Of a DNA stretch of 64,000 nucleotides, positions 44,831-53,109 are shown piece by piece. The stretch lies in the NCBI RefSeq assembly GCF_004345245.1, contig NZ_SLUQ01000006.1:434001-498000 (forward strand). Reading direction: 5' to 3'. How positions within the stretch are numbered: position 1 is the first letter of the stretch; the number at the start of each line of letters is the position of its first letter. The translations under genes were made by a program, and so were the position numbers. The notes beneath the pieces were generated by a model. The model was not told the origin of the DNA. It saw only the letters and a list, made by a program, of their open reading frames with translations, and did no database searches. The DNA is from Rhizobium sp. BK251. Lineage in GTDB: Bacteria > Pseudomonadota > Alphaproteobacteria > Rhizobiales > Rhizobiaceae.

Positions 44831-46072
44831 TCAATTCCACTGATGGCGGCTGGGCAAGGCACCGTTCAGTTCGTAGTTTCCGATGAGGTGGTACTTCCAC
44901 CGAACGGGATCGTGCAGCGTATGAACGCGGGCGTTTCGCCAATGACGGTCGAGATTCTGTGCAGCACGCGTCGAAGCGGAGCCGGCAAGATCGAAGAGCT
45001 TTTCGGTCGCCTCCAAGGCGATTTCCGTCGTCAGGATCTTTGCCTCTGCGACCGCCACGGACGCCCGTGCACTCGAGGCATCGGTCACCGGCTCTCTTGC
45101 GATCGCGTCGATCGTTGCCGCCGCCTCGTGAAGCACGGCCTGGGCGGCGTGGAACTCCGCGTGGAGATGGCCGACTTCATGGATGATCGTCGGATCCTCG
45201 GTCGCCGCCTGGAGCCCCGAGTCTACCCAGGGACGAGCCCGCTCGCGGACGAAGGACAACGTGTCTTCTATTGCTGCCGAGGCTATGCCGGAATCGATCG
45301 ACGCCTGAATCAGCTGCGATATCGGGCCTGCCAGTCCCGGCCGGTTGCCATAGGACCAGACCGGAAAAACGAGATCGGGGTCAACCGGCGCATTGACGAA
45401 TTCGACCGAGCCGCTTGCCGTCGTGCGTTGCCCGAAGGAGGACCAATCGTCGATCACCCGCACGCCGGGCGCATCGCGGCGAACCCAGACCTGGATCGGC
45501 CGGTCCTTCTCGTCGATTGCACGCGTTGGAATCCAATGGGCGAAGATCGCGCTGGTGGAATAGAACCGGCGTCCAGTGAGGCGCAGTCCATCGGGCGCTG
45601 CAACCAGGCGCGTCGTGCTAACATTGACTGCCTTCTTTCCCTTTTCTGGACCGGCATTGCCGATCCGGTGTCCATTCAGGATATCGCCATAGATGCGGGC
45701 CTTCTGTTCAGGTGAGCCGACATCGCGCAGGAGCGCGAGCACGCCGAACTGGTTCTGTGGAAGCTGGCCCAGCGACGGGTCCGCTGCGCACAATATCTCG
45801 AAGGTCTTGGCAAGGGTCGTGAGCGAGACGTCGGCGCCGCCGAATTCGCGTGGAACGGTGATCCCGCCAAGTCCGCTCGCCGTATATTCCTCGATCTCGT
45901 CCCAGGGCAGCCGCCTCTCGCGGTCACGGTCGGACGCACCCTCGCGAAAGTGCTCCGCAAGGCGCAAGGCGGTGTCGAGAGCCTCGGAGTCGCTGGTAAT
46001 GAGGTGGGGCCTGCTTGGAGGAAGCGGCCGGCGCTCCATCGGGCCGTCTGCGACAGCGAAACGATCCGTCAT
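44831..46072 (-). CDS. SfnB/DszC-type flavin oxidoreductase, second tandem copy
   Basis: 413 aa, paralogous to its downstream neighbour: LPQNQFGVLALL, DDWSSFGQRTTASGSV and RVHTLHDPVRWKY align with the marks there. It differs in having GGADVS and an unusual GPEKGKKAVNVS segment in the flavin-binding middle domain, so substrate probably differs. The ATG has AAGGAG. It follows the MetI-type permease by 13 bp, placing transport and oxidation in one operon. Confidence 0.88.
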   Translation of the reverse strand: MTDRFAVADGPMERRPLPPSRPHLITSDSEALDTALRLAEHFREGASDRDRERRLPWDEIEEYTASGLGGITVPREFGGADVSLTTLAKTFEILCAADPSLGQLPQNQFGVLALLRDVGSPEQKARIYGDILNGHRIGNAGPEKGKKAVNVSTTRLVAAPDGLRLTGRRFYSTSAIFAHWIPTRAIDEKDRPIQVWVRRDAPGVRVIDDWSSFGQRTTASGSVEFVNAPVDPDLVFPVWSYGNRPGLAGPISQLIQASIDSGIASAAIEDTLSFVRERARPWVDSGLQAATEDPTIIHEVGHLHAEFHAAQAVLHEAAATIDAIAREPVTDASSARASVAVAEAKILTTEIALEATEKLFDLAGSASTRAAQNLDRHWRNARVHTLHDPVRWKYHLIGNYELNGALPSRHQWN

Positions 46073-46085
46073 CGATAAGTCTCCT

Positions 46086-46739
46086 TTATCGTGCCCGCAG
46101 GTAGCGGACCGCCGCATCGCCGGCGAATTGCACTGCGCAGACCATGGCGATGAGAACGACGATCACGGCCGCCATCACGGTGGTATCGAAGCGCTGGTAG
46201 CCGTAGCGGATCGCCATGTCGCCCAGACCGCCGGCGCCTACGGCACCGGCCATCGCCGAAGCACCGATCATGCTGACGATCGTGATGGTGAAGCCGCCGA
46301 TGATGCCGGGCAGGGCTTCGGGCAGAAGCACATGCCGGATGATGTGCCAGCGGCGGCAGCCGATTGCCTGCGCGGCCTCGATCAGACCGCTGTCCACCTC
46401 GCGCAGGCTGACCTCCGCGATGCGGGCAAAGAAGGGCGTGGCGCTGATCGAAAGCGGAACGACCGCCGCCCAGACGCCGATCGTCGTGCCGGTGATCAGC
46501 CTTGTCAGCGGAAGCAGAGCGACCAGCAGGACGATGAAAGGCGTCGCGCGAAAGCCATTGATGATCGCGGCAAGCCCGCGCTGCAGGTTCGGTGCATGGA
46601 TCAGGCCGCCAGGTGCTGCAAGCACAAGGAAGACGGCGAGCGGAATGCCCGCGAGAAGAGCAATGAGCGCCGAAACGCCCACCATGGCAACCGTGTCCAG
46701 GAACGCCTGCCAGAGGCGCTCATACATCATTGCCGACAT
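46086..46739 (-). CDS. metI: MetI-type ABC transporter permease
   Basis: 217-aa permease with five hydrophobic segments and the EAA loop EAAQAIGCRRWHIIRHV. MetI proteins form homodimers with MetN. Its start overlaps the end of the ATPase gene by 20 bp. In its setting among monooxygenases it probably carries an organosulfur compound rather than, or in addition to, methionine. Confidence 0.92.
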   Translation of the reverse strand: MSAMMYERLWQAFLDTVAMVGVSALIALLAGIPLAVFLVLAAPGGLIHAPNLQRGLAAIINGFRATPFIVLLVALLPLTRLITGTTIGVWAAVVPLSISATPFFARIAEVSLREVDSGLIEAAQAIGCRRWHIIRHVLLPEALPGIIGGFTITIVSMIGASAMAGAVGAGGLGDMAIRYGYQRFDTTVMAAVIVVLIAMVCAVQFAGDAAVRYLRAR

Positions 46740-47868
46740 AGCCGAGTACCTTTACCTGATGTGCCAAGCCGCCGAGGGCTTCCACAAGCGCCGGCTTTGT
46801 CGAGCCGGCGACGATGACGAGCCTGCCGTGAACATGGCCCTGGATTCGATCGAGCGCGCTTTGCACGAGGCGGACCTGCGATCCCGCCGCCTTTGCAATT
46901 TCCGAGAGATCGGGTTCGAGACCACCTTCGCCGGTATAGGCGAGTTCGAGCACCGTGCCCGTCGTCTCGCGATCCGGTTTCGCCCGCAGCCGCGTCGCCA
47001 GATCCTCCGGGATTTCACGGTCGAGAGGCCGCAGAAGCGCCCGCGTTGCCTCGTGCTCCGGGTGGCCGAAGACCTTCCAGACAGGCCCGTGCTCCGCAAT
47101 CGTGCCATGATCGAGGACGAGCACCTGGTCACAGATTTCCCGGATCACGCTCATCTCATGCGTGATCAAAACGATGGTGAGCTTGAGCCGGCGATTGATG
47201 TCCTTCAGCAACTGAAGAATCGAAAGGGTCGTTTCCGGGTCCAGCGCCGAGGTCGCCTCGTCGCAGAGCAGGATTTCGGGCCGATGAACGAGCGCGCGGG
47301 CGATCCCCACCCGCTGCTTCTGGCCGCCCGAGAGGCGCGAGGGATAGGTCTTCTCCTTGCCCTCGAGACCAACGAGGGCGAGCGCCTCCGCTACCCTTTG
47401 TTCGATCTCGGTACGCGGCAGGCCGGCGACGATCAGCGGCAGCGCCACATTGCCCCAGACGGTCTTGGCCGAAAGAAGGTTGAAGTGCTGGAAGATCATG
47501 CCGATCCGCCGCCGCAATAGCACGAGACCGTTCTCGTCAAGCGAGGCGATGTCGGTCCCGTCGATCAGGACGCGACCGGAGGTCGTCCTTTCGAGACGAT
47601 TGATCGTCCTCAGAAGGCTGGATTTGCCCGCGCCGCTTCGACCGATGATTCCGAAGATCGAGCCGCCGGGAACATCGACGGTTATGCTGCGAAGCGCGTA
47701 CACGAGACCGGCTGAGGAGGAATATGTCTTCTCCACGCCCTCCAGCACGATCGAGCCGAGCGCCTGCTCGGCCGGATCGCCCGAGGCGGCCTCGGCAGCA
47801 TTGGAGCCGGATATGGTATCCGGCTCCAATATTTCACGCCTTTCGGCGGTGCGGAGCGCAGTCGCCAT
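46720..47868 (-). CDS. metN: MetN-type ABC transporter ATP-binding protein
   Basis: 382 aa: a nucleotide-binding domain (Walker A GRSGAGKSS, signature LSGGQKQRVGIARAL, Walker B LLCDEATSALDP) and a C-terminal ligand-sensing NIL/ACT domain from about residue 300, which in MetN gives inhibition by internal methionine. About 45 extra residues precede the domain. The ATG overlaps the binding-protein stop (TGATG); an upstream GTG would lie inside that gene. Confidence 0.92.
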   Translation of the reverse strand: MATALRTAERREILEPDTISGSNAAEAASGDPAEQALGSIVLEGVEKTYSSSAGLVYALRSITVDVPGGSIFGIIGRSGAGKSSLLRTINRLERTTSGRVLIDGTDIASLDENGLVLLRRRIGMIFQHFNLLSAKTVWGNVALPLIVAGLPRTEIEQRVAEALALVGLEGKEKTYPSRLSGGQKQRVGIARALVHRPEILLCDEATSALDPETTLSILQLLKDINRRLKLTIVLITHEMSVIREICDQVLVLDHGTIAEHGPVWKVFGHPEHEATRALLRPLDREIPEDLATRLRAKPDRETTGTVLELAYTGEGGLEPDLSEIAKAAGSQVRLVQSALDRIQGHVHGRLVIVAGSTKPALVEALGGLAHQVKVLGYVGNDV

Positions 47869-48671
47869 CAATGAACCCACGGCAATGTGTAGAGCTTCTG
47901 GTCGGAGGCGAAGGCCTTGTTGATGGCCTCCTTCACGGCCGGCGAGTTCTGGTAGAGCGTGACGAGTTCCCTGATGGCCGGGTCGTCCACCTTGTCCGAC
48001 TTGACCGCGAAGACGATCGCAAACTGCTTGTCATCGACGCCCGAATAGATAAGGCCGGAGCTCGGATCGAAAGCCTTGGAGGCGACGATGAAGTGCGGAT
48101 AGCCCTGCGCCAAGTCGACGTCACCGGTCACGCGTGCAAGCTGCGGGCCTTCGACTTCGCTGAAGGCCAGGTGCTTGGGATTGTCTGTAATGTCGTCGAG
48201 CGTGCCCTTGAAGCCGACACCATCCTTCAGTGTGAGGAGCCCTGCCTTCTGCAGCAGCAGCAGGCCGCGGCCCTGGTTGACCGGGTCGTTGGCGATAGCG
48301 ACGGTGCCGCCATCCGGAACGTCATCGAATTTCTTGTACTTGAGGGAATAGATGCCGATGTTTGCCAGCACGCCGATCCCGGCGCTCTTGAAGTCATAGC
48401 CCCGCTCGGCGATTGCATTGCTCAGGAAAGGCTGGTGCTGGAAATAGTTGACGTCGATGTCACCGGACTGCAGCGCAATGTTCGGCGTCGTCCAGTCGCT
48501 GAACTCGACCACCTCGATATCCAGCCCCTTGGCCTTCGCCTCCGGAATGAGCGCCTCGATGGAGTCTGCGTAGACCCCGGGAACGACCCCGACCTTCACC
48601 GTTTCAGCGGCGGCGGCATGGGAGAAGACCATGACCGCCGCGGTTGCCAATGCTGCAATGTAGTTTTTCAT
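47868..48671 (-). CDS. metQ: MetQ/NlpA-family substrate-binding protein
   Basis: 267-aa binding protein. The signal peptide MKNYIAALATAAVMVFSHAA is cleaved near AAA-ET and has no lipobox Cys, so unlike many MetQ proteins it is probably free in the periplasm. Family marks are FSDWTTPNIALQSGDIDVNY and FQHQPFL. First gene of the metQ-metN-metI-sfnB-sfnB-ntaA operon; its ATG has AGGGG upstream. Unlike the sugar systems here it has no stem-loop after it. Confidence 0.92.
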   Translation of the reverse strand: MKNYIAALATAAVMVFSHAAAAETVKVGVVPGVYADSIEALIPEAKAKGLDIEVVEFSDWTTPNIALQSGDIDVNYFQHQPFLSNAIAERGYDFKSAGIGVLANIGIYSLKYKKFDDVPDGGTVAIANDPVNQGRGLLLLQKAGLLTLKDGVGFKGTLDDITDNPKHLAFSEVEGPQLARVTGDVDLAQGYPHFIVASKAFDPSSGLIYSGVDDKQFAIVFAVKSDKVDDPAIRELVTLYQNSPAVKEAINKAFASDQKLYTLPWVH

Positions 48672-49015
48672 GTGAGCCCCTTGGTTTCGAAGGCTCAACG
48701 ATATTAACCTCTATTTTTATAGACAAAGTCGATATTTTCGCTCTTTGGTCCGGAACGAGAAAAGTTTTCCTTATTGGCTGCCGCCGCTTGCCGGCTCCGA
48801 TCGTGCACCAATCGTCCCAAATCATAGGTAATTGCGCTGCTTGGTGCGATCATAGGACCGGCACCAAGCAGAACAGGTTCTGCCGCAGCCAATATCTAGT
48901 AAATCTATCGATAAAGAAACGCCGATCCGAGGCGGCTACCAAAAAGAAAATGTCTTTCCTCGAAGGCCGCCGGTGAATGCTGCATCGTGGCGCCGAATGA
49001 AATCGGAGGCAGCCT
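48672..49015. promoter_or_regulatory. Divergent control region of the sulfur island (344 bp)
   Basis: No gene seen. It holds an A+T-rich element next to the metQ-type gene (48701-48733), an 11-bp inverted repeat (CTGCTTGGTGC / GCACCAAGCAG, 48837-48847 and 48861-48871, spacer 13), an overlapping 7-2-7 palindrome GCAGAAC-AG-GTTCTGC (48868-48883), and a second A+T-rich stretch (48892-48920) before the plus-strand gene. It most likely contains operators and promoters for both directions. Confidence 0.6.
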
Positions 49016-50233
49016 ATGACCGCGCAATTGCACCACCTCACCCTGGATCGCCCCACCGCCACGCGTCTCGAAAACGAGCAGCAGGCCATTGCTGTCGCGC
49101 GGGAGCTTGCGGAGCGATTTGGTGCGACAGCATCAAGGCGCGACCACGAGAGGCTGATGCCTTTCGCCGAGCTCGACGCCCTGTCGCAGTCCGGGCTGCT
49201 GGCCATCACGGTGCCGGAGGAATATGGCGGACTTGATGTCTCCAATGCGGTCCTCGCCGAGATCACCGCCATCCTTTCCGAAGCCGACGGTTCGATCGGC
49301 CAGATCCCACAGAACCACTTCTATATACTGGAAGCGCTTCGCACGGACGGAACGGAGGAGCAGAAGCGCTATTTCTTTGGGCGCGCGCTTGCAGGTGAGC
49401 GGTTCGGCAACGCGCTTTCCGAGCGCGGCACGAAAACCGTCGGCCACTACGATACCCGCATCACCCGCGACGGTCCCGGCTACCGCATCAATGGCAGGAA
49501 ATACTATTCGACGGGCGTGCTGTTTGCCGATTGGATCGCAATTTTCGCTCTCAACGAGGCCGAGCGGCTCGTCATGGCCCTGGTGCCGAGGGGAACGGAA
49601 GGCGTGGAAGTCATCGATGACTGGGACGGCTTCGGACAGCGCACGACCGGCAGCGGCACGACCATCCTGAACAATGTCTATGTGAGCGCCGATTCGGTCG
49701 TCTCCCACTACAAGGGTTTCGAGCGCCCCTCGACAATCGGTTCGGTCGGCCAGATCATCCACGCGGGCATCGATCTCGGCATCGCCCGTGCGGCTTTTGC
49801 CGAGACGCTGGAATTCGTGCGCACCAAGTCGCGTCCGTGGATGGACAGCGGCGTCGAACGCGCCTCCGACGATCCGCTGACGATTGCCAGGATCGGTCAG
49901 GTCGCCGTCCGGCTAGAGGCCGCCACCGCGACTGTCGAGTACGCAGGTCGCAAGGTCGACAGGGCACAGATCGAAACGACGGAGGAGAGGATCGTGGAGG
50001 CGACGCTTGCCGTCGCGACCGCCAAGGTACTGACGACCGAGATTGCGATCGAAGCCACGAACACGCTCTTCGAACTGGCTGGCACATCTTCTGTCAAGCT
50101 TGGCCTCAACCTCGACCGGCACTGGCGCAATGCCCGTACCCATACGCTGCATGACCCGGTGCGCTGGAAATACCATGTCGTCGGCAACTATCACCTGAAT
50201 GGCATCACGCCACCGAAGAACGGCGCGCTCTGA
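49016..50233 (+). CDS. SfnB/DszC-type flavin oxidoreductase, third copy
   Basis: 405 aa of the same family as the two minus-strand copies: IPQNHFYILEAL, DDWDGFGQRTTGSGTT and RTHTLHDPVRWKYHVVGNYH. The middle-domain segment GKKYYSTG-like stretch (GRKYYSTGVLFADW) is typical. It is a single plus-strand gene, divergent from the metQ operon and followed by a repeat-rich gap, so it may be expressed alone under sulfur limitation. Confidence 0.88.
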   Translation: MTAQLHHLTLDRPTATRLENEQQAIAVARELAERFGATASRRDHERLMPFAELDALSQSGLLAITVPEEYGGLDVSNAVLAEITAILSEADGSIGQIPQNHFYILEALRTDGTEEQKRYFFGRALAGERFGNALSERGTKTVGHYDTRITRDGPGYRINGRKYYSTGVLFADWIAIFALNEAERLVMALVPRGTEGVEVIDDWDGFGQRTTGSGTTILNNVYVSADSVVSHYKGFERPSTIGSVGQIIHAGIDLGIARAAFAETLEFVRTKSRPWMDSGVERASDDPLTIARIGQVAVRLEAATATVEYAGRKVDRAQIETTEERIVEATLAVATAKVLTTEIAIEATNTLFELAGTSSVKLGLNLDRHWRNARTHTLHDPVRWKYHVVGNYHLNGITPPKNGAL

Positions 50234-50256
50234 TATCACCCTCCCAAAATGAACAA

Positions 50257-50282
50257 CCCCATTCCCGATGCCGGGAATGGGG
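50257..50282. repeat. 26-bp hairpin repeat, copy 1
   Basis: CCCCATTCCCG / CGGGAATGGGG with an ATGC loop, 23 bp after the plus-strand gene. An identical copy is at 50495-50520. With few Ts after it on the plus strand it is a weak terminator; on the minus strand TTGTTCATTTT follows. Confidence 0.7.
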
Positions 50283-50327
50283 CCAGACTGCAGACAAACT
50301 TCTTGTGGTTCGGCACACCTTGTTTCT

Positions 50328-50442
50328 CCGTCATTCCGGCCTTGAGCCGGAATCCAGCCAGCCGCGCGTCTGGGCGGCGAAAGAGTCTTTTGCGATCAAG
50401 GACTTGATCGCGCTGGATACCGGCACGAGGCCGGTATGACGG
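50328..50442. repeat. Dispersed palindromic element with 31-bp inverted arms
   Basis: Arms at 50328-50358 (CCGTCATTCCGGCCTTGAGC start) and 50412-50442 are imperfect inverted copies, differing at a few positions; each arm also folds on itself (CCGGC...GCCGG). The arms enclose 53 bp. Elements of this GTCATxCCGG...CCGGxATGAC type are dispersed in many alphaproteobacterial genomes. Together with the two hairpins it fills the 314-bp gap 50234-50547; no gene is seen there. Confidence 0.65.
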
Positions 50443-50494
50443 TGGTGGGTATCTAAGCAATCAATCGAGTTGACGGCTTTGTCAGCAGCCTAAG

Positions 50495-50520
50495 CCCCAT
50501 TCCCGATGCCGGGAATGGGG
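50495..50520. repeat. 26-bp hairpin repeat, copy 2
   Basis: Identical to copy 1, 238 bp away, 27 bp from the end of the minus-strand DszC-like gene. On the plus strand it is followed by TTCTCTCTTATTT, so it could end plus-strand transcription. Confidence 0.7.
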
Positions 50521-50547
50521 TTCTCTCTTATTTGGATTGGGCGGATC

Positions 50548-51756
50548 TCAGCTATAAAGGCTGACCTCCGGGATCTTGTCGTTAAGCACGAATTCGCCGA
50601 CTTCCTTGGCCTTGTAGAAGACCGGATCATGCAGCGTGTGGGTGCGCACGTTTCGCCAGAAGCGATCGAAGCGGTATTTTTCGGCCGTTGAGCGCGCGCC
50701 GGTCAGTTCGAAGATCCGCGATGTGATGTCGAGCGAGACATTCGTGGCGTGCACCTTGGCGGCATAAGCCTCTGCCGCCGCTTCGCCGCGCTCGCGAGCC
50801 GTCACGTGATGGCCCTTGGCAAGGCCTGCCTGAACGGCTGCGGCAGCGCTGTCTGCAAGCGCAGCAGACGCCTTCAGCGTCGCCGTGAACTCGCCGACGC
50901 GCTCGAGGATATAGGGATCATCGGCAGCGCGCTGGACGCCGGAAGTCACCCAAGGCCGCGTCGTCGTGCGGACATAATCGACCGCGGCCCCGAGCGCACC
51001 CTCGGCCGTGCCGAGGTAGAAGTTGACGAAGACCAGCTGAATAAGCGGCGTGTTGAAAGTCGAAAGCACAGGCGGTGCGGCGTCCGGCGCCGCGGGCGCA
51101 CCCACAAAATCCTCCTCGTAGACGGGGAAGTCGTGGAACTCGGCACTACCGCTATCCGACAGGCGCTGACCAAAATTGTCCCAGTCATCATTCGCGACAT
51201 AGCCGGGACGGTTGGTCGGTACGGCAAAACCGACGATCTTGTCGTCGAGGGTCGCGTTGGCGTTGATGTAGTCGGAGACGTGTGCGGCGGTCGAGAAGGA
51301 CTTGCGTCCGTTGAGCACGTAGCCGTTTCCGCGCCGTGTCAGGACGAGGCCGGGATCACGCGGATTGACGGCTGCACCCCAGTAGAGGTTCCTTGCAACC
51401 GTTTCACTTCCAAGAGCGCGAGCGCGCGCTTCCTCCAGCGCCCAGTAGATGTATTGGCTGTTGACGTAATGATAACCGAGGAGCTGGCCTATGGAGCTTT
51501 CCCCCCGGGCGAGGATGCGCACCAGCCTCAGGCCATCCACCCAATCGAGCCCGCCGCCACCGATCTCGGGCGCGTGCAACGCATTGAGCAGACCGGCATT
51601 CTTCAGTTTGACGATCTCGGCAAGCGGCGGCCGTCCATCGCGGTCAAGTTCTGCGGCGCGCCTTGAAAGGTCCGCCGAGATTTCCTCGGCGCGAGCGAAA
51701 AGGTCCTCTCGGGTCGTGTTGCGGTTGGTAGCGAAGACGACGTTGGACTGGCTCAT
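50548..51756 (-). CDS. DszC-like flavin monooxygenase (acyl-CoA-dehydrogenase fold)
   Basis: 402 aa, a more distant fourth member of the sulfur-related acyl-CoA-dehydrogenase-fold group. It has LLGYHYVNSQYIYW where the others have IPQNH, then DDWDNFGQRLSDSGSAEFHD and RTHTLHDPVFYKAKE. It lacks the strict SfnB marks and looks closer to DszC/thermophilic desulfurisation enzymes. It follows a ribose-type binding-protein gene on the same strand, separated by a 76-bp gap with a stem-loop, so the importer and this oxidase may serve one substrate. Confidence 0.86.
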   Translation of the reverse strand: MSQSNVVFATNRNTTREDLFARAEEISADLSRRAAELDRDGRPPLAEIVKLKNAGLLNALHAPEIGGGGLDWVDGLRLVRILARGESSIGQLLGYHYVNSQYIYWALEEARARALGSETVARNLYWGAAVNPRDPGLVLTRRGNGYVLNGRKSFSTAAHVSDYINANATLDDKIVGFAVPTNRPGYVANDDWDNFGQRLSDSGSAEFHDFPVYEEDFVGAPAAPDAAPPVLSTFNTPLIQLVFVNFYLGTAEGALGAAVDYVRTTTRPWVTSGVQRAADDPYILERVGEFTATLKASAALADSAAAAVQAGLAKGHHVTARERGEAAAEAYAAKVHATNVSLDITSRIFELTGARSTAEKYRFDRFWRNVRTHTLHDPVFYKAKEVGEFVLNDKIPEVSLYS

Positions 51757-51788
51757 GGTTCGGAACTCCGGTTCATTGAAATGGGACC

Positions 51789-51812
51789 GGCGGAGGCCGC
51801 AAGGCCCCCGCC
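51789..51812 (-). terminator. Stem-loop between the binding-protein and DszC-like genes
   Basis: Ten-position stem GGCGGAGGCC / GGCCCCCGCC with one A-C mismatch and a four-base GCAA loop, 20 bp after the binding-protein stop on the minus strand. Only a short CCCATTTC follows, so partial termination or mRNA protection is likely. Confidence 0.55.
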
Positions 51813-51832
51813 GAAGGATCGAGGCAGGCCGA

Positions 51833-52876
51833 TCAGAAAAGCTTGTCCGGGATCCAGCTTGCGGTCGCCGCGTCGCTCGTGCTGAAGGCCGGGATTTTCT
51901 GCGCCAGTTCCTCGATCGTCTTGACGCCGGCCGCCCTCAGGCTCTCCTGCGTCAACAGCGTCGGCTTGACGACGATCTGCTGTGGCACGTCCTGGCCGGC
52001 AACCTGGAGTGCTGCCGCGCGCACGGACACCGCGCCGACAACAGCCGGATTGGTCGCGACAGTCGCCACCCACGGGCTGCCTTCCTCGGTGATTTCCTGA
52101 ATGTCGGCGGTAGAAACATCAGCCGAATAGATCTTCAGCTTGCCGGCGATGCCGAGGTCGTTTGCGGCGAGCTTCACGCCGCGGGCGAACTCGTCATAGG
52201 GCGCAAAGACGACGGTCGTGTCCGGGTTGGCGGTCAGGGCCGCCTTCGCCTGGTCGGCCGTCGAGGTTGCCGTCGTGTCGTTGACGACGCCAAAGCGCGT
52301 CTTTTCCACGACACCCGAATTTTCCGACTTGAACTTGTCCCAGACCTCGTTGCGACGATCGAGAGGCGCAAAACCGGCGACGTAGACATAGGCGGCATTG
52401 AAACTCTTGCCGTTATCCTTCACCGCCTGATCGAGCGCGAGCTGGGCGAGCTCATGGTCGCTCTGCTCCACCTGGGGAATCTTTGGATTGTTGAGGTTCA
52501 CGTCGAAGGCGACAACCTTGATGCCCTTGTCCAGCGCCTGCTGGGCCACATCGCCAAGCGATTCCGGCAGGCCGTGGTCGATTACGATGGCGGAGACACC
52601 AAGATTGATCGCCTGCAGCACCTGCTCCCGCTGCTCAGCGGCATCCTGGCGACCGGGGAAAACACGCAGGTCGATGTCGAGCGACTTCGCCTGCGCCTCG
52701 GCGCCGGCCTGATAGGCCTGGAAGAAGTCACCGGCGGAAATGTAGCTGATCAGCGCTATCTTCACGCCACCCTTGTCGAAGGGAGCGGGCGCACCGGCAA
52801 TGCCGTCAGCGAAAGACGCCTGGGCGAAAAAGAATGGGATGGCGGCGCTCAAGGCAAGCCGTGCGAAAGATTTCAT
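51833..52876 (-). CDS. CUT2-type (ribose-binding-like) substrate-binding protein
   Basis: 347-aa periplasmic binding protein. The leader MKSFARLALSAAIPFFFAQ is cleaved near SFA-DG; then KIALISYISAGDFFQAYQAG and DAAEQREQVLQAINLGVSAI follow the family 2 (RbsB) fold. It is divergent from a ribose-type ATPase and permease (53110-55646), which lack another binding protein of their own, so these three probably form system A. Its place before a DszC-like oxidase suggests an organosulfur ligand rather than a plain sugar. Confidence 0.88.
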   Translation of the reverse strand: MKSFARLALSAAIPFFFAQASFADGIAGAPAPFDKGGVKIALISYISAGDFFQAYQAGAEAQAKSLDIDLRVFPGRQDAAEQREQVLQAINLGVSAIVIDHGLPESLGDVAQQALDKGIKVVAFDVNLNNPKIPQVEQSDHELAQLALDQAVKDNGKSFNAAYVYVAGFAPLDRRNEVWDKFKSENSGVVEKTRFGVVNDTTATSTADQAKAALTANPDTTVVFAPYDEFARGVKLAANDLGIAGKLKIYSADVSTADIQEITEEGSPWVATVATNPAVVGAVSVRAAALQVAGQDVPQQIVVKPTLLTQESLRAAGVKTIEELAQKIPAFSTSDAATASWIPDKLF

Positions 52877-52944
52877 CGTCGCGTTCCTCTGGTCTTGGCA
52901 AGCGTCGTCTGACGGACGGCAGATCCCCGCGACGCATGAAATTA

Positions 52945-52974
52945 TTAGATATAAACTCTATATTTTTAGTAGAT
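52945..52974. promoter_or_regulatory. A+T-rich element upstream of the system A binding protein
   Basis: TTAGATATAAACTCTATATT and the ten bases after it. The stretch resembles 55709-55740 (starts TTAGATATATAAATCTATAT) and, less closely, 48701-48733 before the metQ-type gene. Such A+T islands are rare in this window and occur before the transport genes of the sulfur island, so a common regulator or promoter type is possible. Confidence 0.4.
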
Positions 52975-53109
52975 TAAATGATCCGATTGTGCGCCCCTTG
53001 AGAGATTCTTTGTTCCCGTTGAAAGGCATTGGCGGCAATGGCTTGCCTGGAACTCCGCTGGCCGGACGGGCCAATATGTCGCCCGGAAAGCAGACCCGGA
53101 CGCCACCAG

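Noticed and set aside
43585..46072. True acyl-CoA dehydrogenases of fatty-acid degradation
   Set aside because: The active-site and C-terminal marks (IPQNH, DDWxxFGQR, THTLHDP) and the neighbours are those of the SfnB/DszC group.
48672..49015. A SAM-II or other methionine-related riboswitch before the metQ-type gene
   Set aside because: I could not fit the SAM-II pseudoknot pattern. The strong inverted repeats lie more than 160 bp upstream of metQ and look like DNA operators.
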